The notes under the pieces are model-generated. The model did not search any database. It was not told where the DNA came from and worked only from the letters and a program-made list of their open reading frames with translations. Made by a program: the position numbers and the translations under genes. A stretch of 8,008 nt of DNA from Gemmataceae bacterium (GTDB lineage Bacteria; Planctomycetota; Planctomycetia; Gemmatales; Gemmataceae). Positions 1 through 6,241 of the stretch are shown here, piece by piece; position 1 is the stretch's first letter, and each line of letters opens with the position of its first letter. Where the stretch lies: the NCBI GenBank assembly GCA_025056835.1, contig JANWVS010000069.1, positions 1-8,008 on the forward strand, given 5' to 3'.

Positions 1-256
1 GTTGGTCGATCTCGTGCCGAACGGCTACGAATTCCGCCTTCGTCTCTTGCCGGAGTTGGTCGATCTCTTGACGAACTGTGACGAATTCCGTCTTTGTTTC
101 TTGACGAAATTGATCGACACTGTGCTGCGTCGCCAACTCTTGAGTGCTGGATTGCAAAGCCTCAAGTAAAGCGGCGGCATGGCCTTCGGCCTGTTCGGGC
201 GTGAACCCTGCTTGCCGGAGGTGCTTGGCGTATTTCAGCGTATCGAAGGCGATCAT
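1..256 (-). CDS. DUF1640-like coiled-coil protein, N-terminal part (cut by the left window edge)
   Basis: The reverse strand reads about 85 residues from the ATG at 256 to the left edge without a stop. The opening segment, MIAFDTLKYAKHLRQAGF followed by TPEQAEGHAAALLEAL, matches my memory of the start of DUF1640 (CCDC90/MCUR1-like) proteins: an FDTL(K) motif, then a short helical domain before a long coiled coil. After it come two 18-residue repeats of the type RQETKxEFVxVRxEIDQ, typical of the charged coiled coil of this family. A second ATG at 262 is in frame, but the GGGAG at 266-270 is only 3 bases from it and 9 from the ATG at 256, so 256 is preferred. The gene starts 20 bases after the stop of the M48 protease gene, so co-transcription is likely. 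The C-terminal end, where this family often has a membrane anchor, lies outside. The function in bacteria is unknown. The family call is from recall, not a search. Confidence 0.65.
   Translation of the reverse strand, partial: MIAFDTLKYAKHLRQAGFTPEQAEGHAAALLEALQSSTQELATQHSVDQFRQETKTEFVTVRQEIDQLRQETKAEFVAVRHEIDQ
2..109. repeat. 54-bp in-frame tandem repeat (two full copies plus the start of a third)
   Basis: Copies begin at 2, 56 and 110 with ttggtcgat, ttggtcgat and ttgatcgac, giving an exact 54-base period. Copy 1 and copy 2 share most bases, including cgaattccg and the ends of the unit; copy 3 decays after its first bases. The period equals 18 codons, so the repeat lies within the reading frame of the coiled-coil gene and encodes RQETKxEFVxVRxEIDQ units. 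It may continue past the left edge. Confidence 0.85.
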
Positions 257-265
257 CGCCATCCG

Positions 266-270
266 CTCCC
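266..270 (-). promoter_or_regulatory. Ribosome binding site of the DUF1640-like gene
   Basis: GGGAG on the minus strand, 9 bases before the ATG at 256 and only 3 before the ATG at 262. The spacing favours the inner start. It lies just past the stop codon (276-278) of the protease gene. Confidence 0.55.
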
Positions 271-275
271 GTAGC

Positions 276-1430
276 TTATTCTACCGGCCGCGGCGCGGGA
301 GTGCCATGCGAGTCGGCCAAACGGAGCCGTTCGTTGATGGGAGGATGATCGTAAAACAACCAAACGACGAGCGGATGCGGGGCGGGATCGGCCTTGTTGA
401 GCCGGGCCAACTTCACGAACGCCGCGCGGTAGGCATCCGCCTTGCCCGTGCGATCCAAGGCATAGCGGTCGCACTGTCGCTCGAAATGACGGCTGATGGC
501 ATTGTGGATTGGGCTGAGCAGCAAACCAAACAGGGCGAGCACCAGCAGCAGCAACGGCAGCGCGGCCGGTCGGTCCCACGCGGCATACCCGAGTGCCGGC
601 GCCGCCACGCGCAGCCCGCGGTCTACCAACCAAAAGCCGACGGCGGTGAGCACAACCTGGACGCCGATGTGCTTGAGCAAATGACGATACACATGATGCC
701 CTACCTCATGGGCGAAGACGACTTCGATCTCGTCGGGAGTGAATTGTTCCAAGAGCGTATCGCCCAACAGGACGCGACGTGTGCGTCCCAAGCCGGCAAG
801 GGCGGCGTTGGCCTTCTTGGTCTCATCGCTCAGGTGCAGTCGGTAGATGCCCTCGAACGATAATCCCGTGCCGACCGTCAGACGACGAAGCCGTTCCAGT
901 AGGGTCGGATCGTCGAGTGGCGTGACCTTGTAAAAGATCGGCAGGATAACGACCGGCAGCAACCGGCTCAAGACGAGGGTGACCCCCAGCCAGCCGGCCG
1001 TGGCCCACAGCCACCACGTCGCGCCGGTTTGCCACAGGAAAGCGTACAATCCGGTCAACAACAACCAGGCGAGCACACCACCGACGAGCCAACTCTTGCA
1101 GCGCTTCCACAGCCAACCGCCGAGTGATTGATTGCTCAGCTCGAACCGATGTTCCAGCAAGTAGCTCGACCAGAAGTCGATCGGCAAGGTGACGCATTCG
1201 AGGGTGGCCCCCAAGGCCGCGGCCGTCAGCCACAGGGCCAACCAGGGCTGCTGCGGCAAGTGAGCGGCAAACCATTCGTCCAACCACGGACCGAGGAAAA
1301 CCGCGAAGCCGGCCAACCACACCAGCCCTGCTCCCGTCGCCGCCACCCCGGCTAGTAGTTTGAGCCGTTGGTACCGCTTGACAACCGGCGAGGGCGGTTC
1401 GCACCGCGACGACGGACAATCGGCATTCAT
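276..1430 (-). CDS. M48 family (Ste24/CAAX-protease-like) integral membrane zinc metalloprotease
   Basis: A 384-residue protein with the full M48 zinc site. HEVGH is at residues 241-245 (encoded at 696-710), and the third ligand lies in NAISRHFE, with E at 317, followed by CDRYAL. The late motif YDHPPINERL at about 360-369 is also typical. Several hydrophobic segments flank the site, roughly residues 25-46, 64-83, 114-133, 139-163, 254-270 and 290-307, as in Ste24-type (Peptidase_M48_N plus Peptidase_M48) proteins. These are membrane proteases that cleave prenylated substrates in eukaryotes; bacterial members are thought to act in membrane-protein quality control, and the substrate here is unknown. 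The frame stays open to a TTG at 1493, but that start would overlap bioDA. The ATG at 1430, with GGGG and AAGGA just upstream, gives a sensible N-terminus. The gene runs divergently from bioDA and is followed after 20 bases by the coiled-coil gene. Confidence 0.92.
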   Translation of the reverse strand: MNADCPSSRCEPPSPVVKRYQRLKLLAGVAATGAGLVWLAGFAVFLGPWLDEWFAAHLPQQPWLALWLTAAALGATLECVTLPIDFWSSYLLEHRFELSNQSLGGWLWKRCKSWLVGGVLAWLLLTGLYAFLWQTGATWWLWATAGWLGVTLVLSRLLPVVILPIFYKVTPLDDPTLLERLRRLTVGTGLSFEGIYRLHLSDETKKANAALAGLGRTRRVLLGDTLLEQFTPDEIEVVFAHEVGHHVYRHLLKHIGVQVVLTAVGFWLVDRGLRVAAPALGYAAWDRPAALPLLLLVLALFGLLLSPIHNAISRHFERQCDRYALDRTGKADAYRAAFVKLARLNKADPAPHPLVVWLFYDHPPINERLRLADSHGTPAPRPVE

Positions 1431-1487
1431 TTCCTTGCCCCGCTGGCTGAGACCTCGGCGCTGCGATAACTTAACCTCGGGTCGAAC
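1431..1487. promoter_or_regulatory. Divergent intergenic region between the M48 protease gene and bioDA
   Basis: This 57-base gap must hold the bioDA promoter and probably that of the protease operon. TGCGATAAC at 1462-1470 resembles an extended -10 element for bioDA, but I cannot find a matching -35 at normal spacing, and the resulting leader would be very short. Only a weak purine run (cggg) precedes the bioDA ATG. I see no BirA-type operator, meaning no TTGTAAACC/GGTTTACAA-like dyad. The exact promoter assignment is a guess. Confidence 0.3.
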
Positions 1488-3431
1488 ATGCAACGCCAGG
1501 TCATCTTACTGGGCACCGATACCGACGCCGGCAAAACCACCTTCGCGCTGCTGTGGCTTGCCGCCTTTGCCCGCGACTTTGCGTACTGGAAACCGGTCGA
1601 AACCGGACCATCGGACACGGAAACGGTCCGGTCCCTGGTGCCGGACGCCTTGGTGTACCCGCCGGTACAACGTTTCACGGAACCCGTGGCGCCGCCTCTC
1701 GCGGCGCGCCGTGAAGGTCGCACAGTCGCCGCGGCCGCGGAACTCGCTGCCCAGCGCCCCCCCTGTACTGATCGGTGGCTTCTTATCGAAACTTTCGGCG
1801 GACCGTTGTCGCCGCTCAACGACGCCGAATTACAGCTGGAGCTGATTTCCCGGCTGGACGGGGTCCGGCTGCTCGTGGCGTCCAGCACCCTCGGCGCGAT
1901 CGGTCGCAGCCTGCTGGCGCTGGAAGCGCTCGGCCATCGCGGCGCCGCGCCGGCTGCTCTCGTCTTGATCGGTCCGGAAGACGAATTCGCGGCAGCACAA
2001 GTGCAGCAGCACCGGCCATCGACACCGGTCTTTTCTTTGCATCCGCCGCGCGATTGGACGATTGCCGGCGTCGCGACCGCTGCGCTCGAACAGCGCGATC
2101 GCCTTGAAGCGCTGCGGAGCGTGCTCGCGGCTGGTCCGACGCCGCAGGAAGAGCAGATCGCGGTGCCACTGTTGCGCGACCTCATTCACCGCGACCGCAG
2201 TGCGGTGTGGCATCCCTACACGTCGCTGCGCGAGCCGACTCCGCCCCTGCCCATCGTCGGCGCCGAAGCGGAATTCCTCCACTTGGCCGACGGCCGTAAG
2301 GTGATCGATGGCATCTCTTCGTGGTGGACGATTCTTCACGGACATCGCCACCCGGCGCTGATGGAGGCCTTGACCGCGGCGGCGCGGCGCGTGGACCATG
2401 TCGTATTTGCCGGGCTGACCCATCCTTGGGCGGTCGCATTGGCGGAGCTGTTGCTGAGCACCATGCCTTGGACCGGCGGCCGGGTCTTCTATTCCGACAA
2501 CGGCAGCACAGCGGTCGAGGTCGCCTTGAAACTCGCGGTGCAATACTGGCAGCTCCGGGGGGAGTCGCGCCGTACCCGCTTCGTCGGCTTCCAACACGGC
2601 TACCACGGCGACACCTTCGGGGCCATGGCCGTGAGTCGCGATCCGATTTTCTTCGGGCGCTTCGAACCGCTGTTGTGCGCAGCGGATATTATTCCGCTCG
2701 ACCCCGCGGCCCTGGAAGAGCACTTGCGCCGACAAGGGCCGGTCACGGCGGCGATCATTATCGAGCCGCTCGTCCAGGGGGCCGGCGGGATGCGGATGCA
2801 CCCACCGGAGACGCTGCGGCAGCTTTTCGAAGTCAGCCGGCGGCACCAGGTGTTGTTCATCGCCGACGAAGTCATGACCGGCGGTCGCACGCCCACGCGC
2901 TGGGCTTTCCAGGCCGCGGCAATTGCTCCCGATCTGGTTTGCGCCAGCAAAACGCTGACCGGCGGAATACTGCCGCTGGCCGCAACGCTCGTCGCCCCGC
3001 ACGTCGTCGCGGCATTTGACAACGCCGACCGCTCGGCCACTTTCTATCACGGCCATTCGTTCACCGCGCATCCGCTGGCATGTGCGGCGGCCGTCGCGAA
3101 CTGGAAACTGCTCGACGACCAGGCCTTGACGCGCGCGCGCCGCATGCAGGCGTTCTGGGAAAGCGCCCTCGCTCCGCTGCGCGGCCGACGCGGCGTTCGC
3201 GACGTACGCACCTGTGGCAGCATCGCGGCCGTGGAACTGGAGACAGCCGGCGGGTACCTGGCCGAGGTCGCTCGCGTGCTGCGGCAGACCTGCCTCGACC
3301 ATGGCGTTTTTCTGCGACCGCTGGGCAACGTGCTTTACGCCATGCCGCCCCTGGAGACGTCGACAGCATCGCTGACGCAAACGGCGGCGGCCATGACCGC
3401 GGCGGTGGAGCGAGCCCTCGACGCGAATTAA
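1488..3431 (+). CDS. bioDA: Bifunctional dethiobiotin synthetase / DAPA aminotransferase (BioD-BioA fusion)
   Basis: A single 647-residue frame joins two biotin enzymes. Residues 1 to about 225 are BioD: P-loop GTDTDAGKT at 9-17, the substrate lysine in YWKPVETG (K35), and ETFGGPLSPL at 101-110 in place of the usual EGxGG motif. Residues from about 235 to 647 are BioA, a PLP class-III aminotransferase: WHPYTS (241-246), DGISSWW (274-280), SDNGSTAVEVALK, GYHGDTFGAM (371-380), PLVQGAGGMRM, IADE with D460, PLP lysine K488 in CASKTLTGG, HGHSFTAHPLACAAA, and FLRPLGNVLYAMPP with R610. BioA converts KAPA to DAPA, in E. coli with SAM as amino donor, and BioD closes the ureido ring with CO2 and ATP; the fusion would channel DAPA. 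Both halves are near the usual lengths (about 225 and 430). Oddities: the BioD half lacks the Asn-containing adenine motif after its LVLI strand, and the loop after IADE is one residue shorter than in E. coli. No other bio gene is visible. Confidence 0.95.
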   Translation: MQRQVILLGTDTDAGKTTFALLWLAAFARDFAYWKPVETGPSDTETVRSLVPDALVYPPVQRFTEPVAPPLAARREGRTVAAAAELAAQRPPCTDRWLLIETFGGPLSPLNDAELQLELISRLDGVRLLVASSTLGAIGRSLLALEALGHRGAAPAALVLIGPEDEFAAAQVQQHRPSTPVFSLHPPRDWTIAGVATAALEQRDRLEALRSVLAAGPTPQEEQIAVPLLRDLIHRDRSAVWHPYTSLREPTPPLPIVGAEAEFLHLADGRKVIDGISSWWTILHGHRHPALMEALTAAARRVDHVVFAGLTHPWAVALAELLLSTMPWTGGRVFYSDNGSTAVEVALKLAVQYWQLRGESRRTRFVGFQHGYHGDTFGAMAVSRDPIFFGRFEPLLCAADIIPLDPAALEEHLRRQGPVTAAIIIEPLVQGAGGMRMHPPETLRQLFEVSRRHQVLFIADEVMTGGRTPTRWAFQAAAIAPDLVCASKTLTGGILPLAATLVAPHVVAAFDNADRSATFYHGHSFTAHPLACAAAVANWKLLDDQALTRARRMQAFWESALAPLRGRRGVRDVRTCGSIAAVELETAGGYLAEVARVLRQTCLDHGVFLRPLGNVLYAMPPLETSTASLTQTAAAMTAAVERALDAN

Positions 3432-3454
3432 CGACCGGCCTGGCGACGCGCCAA

Positions 3455-3482
3455 CGCTTCCCGAACTTTCGTCCGGGAAGCG
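3455..3482. terminator. Hairpin between convergent genes, possible bidirectional terminator
   Basis: CGCTTCCCG at 3455-3463 pairs perfectly with CGGGAAGCG at 3474-3482 around a 10-base loop. It sits between the stop of bioDA (3431) and the convergent stop of the lipoprotein gene (3523). Neither strand has a clear T-run after the stem, so it may instead stabilise 3' ends or act with Rho. Confidence 0.45.
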
Positions 3483-3522
3483 CCGAGCGGGGATCATCGG
3501 CTTGTTGCCAAGGGGCCGATGG

Positions 3523-3954
3523 TCACTCCGATTTGCGCGATGCGGGCGTAGCCGCGACCGATCCCTCGGCCGGTTGGGCCAAGGCGGTGTCGATCCGGCC
3601 CAGCAGGTCGGCCAGGTCGCGCCGCAAATGCGTCAGTTGGCCGTGCAGCGCATCGCGTTCGCCGGTGCGGACAGCCAGTTGCGTCTTCAGTTCGTCGCGC
3701 TGCTTGGCGATGGTCTTCAGCTCATCGACACGCTGGGCCAGTTGATTGCGTTGCGCCTCCAGTTCGCCGATTCTCTTGCGGAGTTGCTCGCCGGCTTGGA
3801 CGACGGCCCTGTAGTCTTCTTCAAGCTTAAGGTAACGATTCTCCAGCTCGCGAATCTTGGCGTGATAGGCTCCGTTTTTTTGATGGGTGCAACCCCACAG
3901 GCCCAGCGACGAGAACAGCACGACAACGAAAAACACCGTACTCGCGTTCTTCAT
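3523..3954 (-). CDS. Small coiled-coil lipoprotein of unknown function
   Basis: A 143-residue protein with a lipoprotein signal peptide: MKN, a hydrophobic run (STVFFVVVLFSSLGLW), then the lipobox LWGC with the acylated cysteine at residue 22. Trp at -2 is unusual, but Leu at -3 and Gly at -1 fit. Thr follows the Cys, which under the E. coli Lol rule would favour the outer membrane. From about residue 30 to 120 the protein is an almost unbroken heptad coiled coil rich in L, E, K, R and Q (for example LRKRIGELEAQRNQLAQRVD), with a short, Ala/Pro/Ser-containing tail. The frame extends upstream to 3993, but the ATG at 3954 has a near-perfect AAGGAG at 3961-3966 and starts the signal peptide. It is convergent with bioDA and divergent from the redoxin gene, so it is probably transcribed alone. 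It could be a cell-envelope spacer; I do not recognise a named family. Confidence 0.82.
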   Translation of the reverse strand: MKNASTVFFVVVLFSSLGLWGCTHQKNGAYHAKIRELENRYLKLEEDYRAVVQAGEQLRKRIGELEAQRNQLAQRVDELKTIAKQRDELKTQLAVRTGERDALHGQLTHLRRDLADLLGRIDTALAQPAEGSVAATPASRKSE

Positions 3955-3960
3955 GAGAAG

Positions 3961-3966
3961 CTCCTT
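3961..3966 (-). promoter_or_regulatory. Strong ribosome binding site of the lipoprotein gene
   Basis: AAGGAG on the minus strand, 6 bases before the ATG at 3954. It fixes the start at the signal peptide and rejects the longer frame beginning at 3993. Confidence 0.8.
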
Positions 3967-4285
3967 AGCCGAAGATCCGATCCGAAGGTCCACGATGCGC
4001 GGGGCAAGGCGCCTAGGGGGAGGAGGCTCGTCGCTTCATGCTGCCGTGTTTGCCCGCTTCCGTTGATCGACAGACTTTACTTCGGCGTCAAGGTCATGGA
4101 AACTTTACCCAGGTTGCCGGGAATCGTTGAAGCGATGCGGCCCCTGGCGTAGCTTGTGTCATTTGCCGATTCTCCCGGTCGGTGTCGGTGAACGGTTCGA
4201 TGGTAACGACTTTTCCGACTTTGCGGTCAACCTGGTCACGGCGGCGCGCCGATGTATCGGATAAGACCTCGCATCAGACCTGCAC
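3967..4285. other. Non-coding stretch between the divergent lipoprotein and redoxin genes
   Basis: Both divergent promoters must lie in or next to this stretch, but no -35/-10 pair is convincing on either strand. Small dyads are present: the 10-base palindrome CGGCGCGCCG at 4242-4251, overlapping CCGATgtATCGG at 4249-4260. ACTTTAC occurs twice, near 4074 and 4101. Minus-strand reading frames at about 4077-4260 look weakly protein-like but need a frameshift to join. No RNA gene is recognisable. Confidence 0.4.
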
Positions 4286-4290
4286 AGGAG
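4286..4290 (+). promoter_or_regulatory. Ribosome binding site of the redoxin gene
   Basis: AGGAG, 9 bases before the ATG at 4300. It supports that start over the in-frame ATG at 4252, which would place a charged stretch ahead of the signal peptide. Confidence 0.7.
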
Positions 4291-4299
4291 AAGCACGGC

Positions 4300-6159
4300 A
4301 TGAGACGAATCAGCGCACGAGCAGCCCTGGCCTGGGTGTGCATCCTGGGAGCCGGCGGCACGGCGCGGGCAACGCCGACCGTCGCTGAAATGCTCGCGAT
4401 CAAACCGAAAATTGCCGACGTCGCCATCGGCACGCCGACTGCGGCCGAGATCAAGGATTGCCAAGTTCGTGACCTACTCGACGGAAGCAAGAAAATCGGC
4501 TTCGAACTGGTCGACGGCCGCGGCCAGATCTTGCGCCGCTTCTTCGCCAGCAAAGATTCGGTGAAAATGAATGTCTGGTCGTTCTACAAGGACGGCGTTG
4601 AAGTCTTTCGCCAGATCGACTCCAATTTCGACGGCAAAGTAGACCAGTACCGCTGGCTCGGCACTGCCGGCATGAAATGGGGCATCGACCAAGACCAGGA
4701 CGGCAAGATCGATGTCTGGCACATTATCGCCGCCGAAGAAGTTGCCCAAGAGGCCTTCCACGCGCTGGCGACCAACGATTTCGCCCGGCTGCGGGCCTTG
4801 TTCATCACGCCGGCGGAAATCAAGGCCTTGGGCCTGCCGGAAGCCACGGCTGCCAAGATGCTTCAGGCCCAACAAACGGCACCACAGAGATTCCAACAGC
4901 TCCGCAGCAAGCAAACCACCCTCGACGGCGGCAAGTTCGTCCACGTCGAGTGCAGCCCGGCCGGCTGTTGGCTCGCCGAGGGCGTTGGCACTCCCAAGGA
5001 CTTGTTCAAACACCTCTCCCTTTCGGTCCTGTTCGAGACCGCCGACAAGAAACACGACCTCTACCAGACCGGTGAGATCATCCAGGTCGGTGCTGCGTGG
5101 CGGCTGGTTGACCTCAGCCCGGCCGAGCCGGCGACCACGACCGAAGGGAGCGGCGCCGGACTCGAAAACAATCCGAAGCTCGCCAAACTGTTCGCTGATC
5201 TATCCGAGCTTGAGAAACAGATCGGCGAAAAACAAACGATGCCGGGCCAAGCCAACCCGGCGCTGGCGGCTTTGTATTTCCAACGCGCCAAGTTGTGTGA
5301 GGCGATCGCCACCGAAAGCCCGGAAAAGGAATTGTGGTACAAGCAAATTCTCGACAGTCTGGCCAGCGCGATCCTAGCCGGCCATGAGGAATCCAAGGGT
5401 CGGCTCGCCGCCTACCGGGAGCAGTTAGTCAGCAAGATGCCCGGCAGCAACCTGGCCGCCTATGCTGTCTACCGCGAGCTTTGGTCGTTGCACGCCATCG
5501 AGGCCCAACCGACCGCTAAGTCGCAAGAAGCGTATCACGAGGCCCTCGCGAAATTCGTCAAAGATTATCCCAAGGCCGATGACGCCGCCGACGCCTTGGG
5601 AGCGCTCGGCATGCACTGCGAATTTGCCGGCAGCAAAGAAAAAGAAGCGGAAGCGGCCGCGTGGTACGCCCGCATCCACAAAGACTTCCCCAAACACCAC
5701 CTCGCCGACTGGGCCCGCGGCGCGGAACGCCGGCTCAAATCCGTCGGCAACCCGATGGAACTGTCGGGCACGCTCTTGGGCACCGGCCAGTCCTTTGACA
5801 TCAACCAACTGAAAGGGAAACTGGTCGTCGTGTACTACTGGGCCACCCATTGCAAAGATTGCGTCGCCGACTTTGCTCGTCTCAAGCAAGTGCAGAGTAC
5901 GAGTAAAGATGTCGTGATCGTCTGCGTCAATCTCGACAACAAGGCGGCCGACGCCCTCGCCTTCCTTCAGGCCAATCCGCTGACGGCTTACCACCTCGGC
6001 CAACCGGAAGACAACAGCGGCCTGCGCGGTCCGTTGGCGTTGGCCTACGGCATCAACGTGTTGCCGACGGTGTTCTTGGTCGGTCGCGACGGCCGCGTCC
6101 TCAACCATCGCCTGGCCATCGCCGACCTCGAAGAGGCAATCAAGAAAGCGGCGCCGTAA
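4300..6159 (+). CDS. Exported TlpA-like thioredoxin-domain protein with Ca-loop motifs and a helical middle region
   Basis: A 619-residue protein. Residues 1-24 are a Sec signal peptide (MRRISARAALAW..., AxA-type cleavage after ARA), so it acts outside the cytoplasm. Next come two EF-hand-like loops 23 residues apart, DSNFDGKVD (107-115) and DQDQDGKID (130-138), each followed by an aromatic-rich strand (QYRW, VWHI). A middle part contains a possible Cys pair, C218 and C223. Residues about 426-481 are TPR-like helices (ADDAADALGALG, AAAWYARIHKDFP). The C-terminal 486-619 is a TlpA/ResA-like thioredoxin fold with WATHCKDC at 514-521 (redox C518 and C521), a cis-Pro at 589 in VLPTVF, and GRDGRVL near the end. 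This architecture is familiar from planctomycete redoxin-family proteins. A role in reducing or oxidising envelope thiols is likely; the partner is unknown. It appears monocistronic, ending in a terminator. The start was chosen by AGGAG at 4286 and the signal peptide. Confidence 0.9.
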   Translation: MRRISARAALAWVCILGAGGTARATPTVAEMLAIKPKIADVAIGTPTAAEIKDCQVRDLLDGSKKIGFELVDGRGQILRRFFASKDSVKMNVWSFYKDGVEVFRQIDSNFDGKVDQYRWLGTAGMKWGIDQDQDGKIDVWHIIAAEEVAQEAFHALATNDFARLRALFITPAEIKALGLPEATAAKMLQAQQTAPQRFQQLRSKQTTLDGGKFVHVECSPAGCWLAEGVGTPKDLFKHLSLSVLFETADKKHDLYQTGEIIQVGAAWRLVDLSPAEPATTTEGSGAGLENNPKLAKLFADLSELEKQIGEKQTMPGQANPALAALYFQRAKLCEAIATESPEKELWYKQILDSLASAILAGHEESKGRLAAYREQLVSKMPGSNLAAYAVYRELWSLHAIEAQPTAKSQEAYHEALAKFVKDYPKADDAADALGALGMHCEFAGSKEKEAEAAAWYARIHKDFPKHHLADWARGAERRLKSVGNPMELSGTLLGTGQSFDINQLKGKLVVVYYWATHCKDCVADFARLKQVQSTSKDVVIVCVNLDNKAADALAFLQANPLTAYHLGQPEDNSGLRGPLALAYGINVLPTVFLVGRDGRVLNHRLAIADLEEAIKKAAP

Positions 6160-6194
6160 AGCGGCCGACTGCGCTGCGCTCGCTGCTCCCGCTT

Positions 6195-6238
6195 CGGGCT
6201 TCCGAGTCCGAGCAGATTCGGAAGCCCGCGGCCTTTTT
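6195..6238 (+). terminator. Intrinsic terminator of the redoxin gene
   Basis: CGGGCTTCCGA at 6195-6205 pairs perfectly with TCGGAAGCCCG at 6218-6228 (11-bp stem, 12-base loop), followed by CGGCC and TTTTT at 6234-6238. GGCCG at 6163-6167 could also pair with CGGCC at 6229-6233. It lies between the redoxin stop and the convergent stop of the GrpE-like gene. The T-run is on the plus-strand side only. Confidence 0.8.
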
Positions 6239-6241
6239 GAG

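Noticed and set aside
1..125. CRISPR-like repeat array
   Set aside because: The repeats are contiguous 54-base units with no spacers, in frame with a coiled-coil coding sequence.
144..863. Plus-strand open frame of 239 codons opposite the M48 protease
   Set aside because: The antisense strand carries the HEXXH protease. This frame has low-complexity composition, no recognisable domain and no good ribosome binding site.
1431..1487. BirA operator controlling bioDA
   Set aside because: No TTGTAAACC/GGTTTACAA-type dyad is present in the 57-base gap.
1830..3497. Long (555-codon) open frame antisense to bioDA
   Set aside because: It is the mirror of a clearly conserved enzyme in GC-rich DNA. Its translation is Arg/Gly/Ala/Gln-rich with no domain pattern, and bioDA on the other strand has full catalytic motifs.
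3502..4152. Plus-strand open frame opposite the lipoprotein gene
   Set aside because: Its leucine- and glutamine-rich translation is the shadow of the antisense coiled coil. The lipoprotein has a signal peptide, a lipobox and a strong ribosome binding site.
4221..4270. Sigma-70 promoter for the redoxin gene (TTGCGG with TATCGG/GGATAAG)
   Set aside because: The spacing between the two elements is wrong and each matches the consensus poorly.
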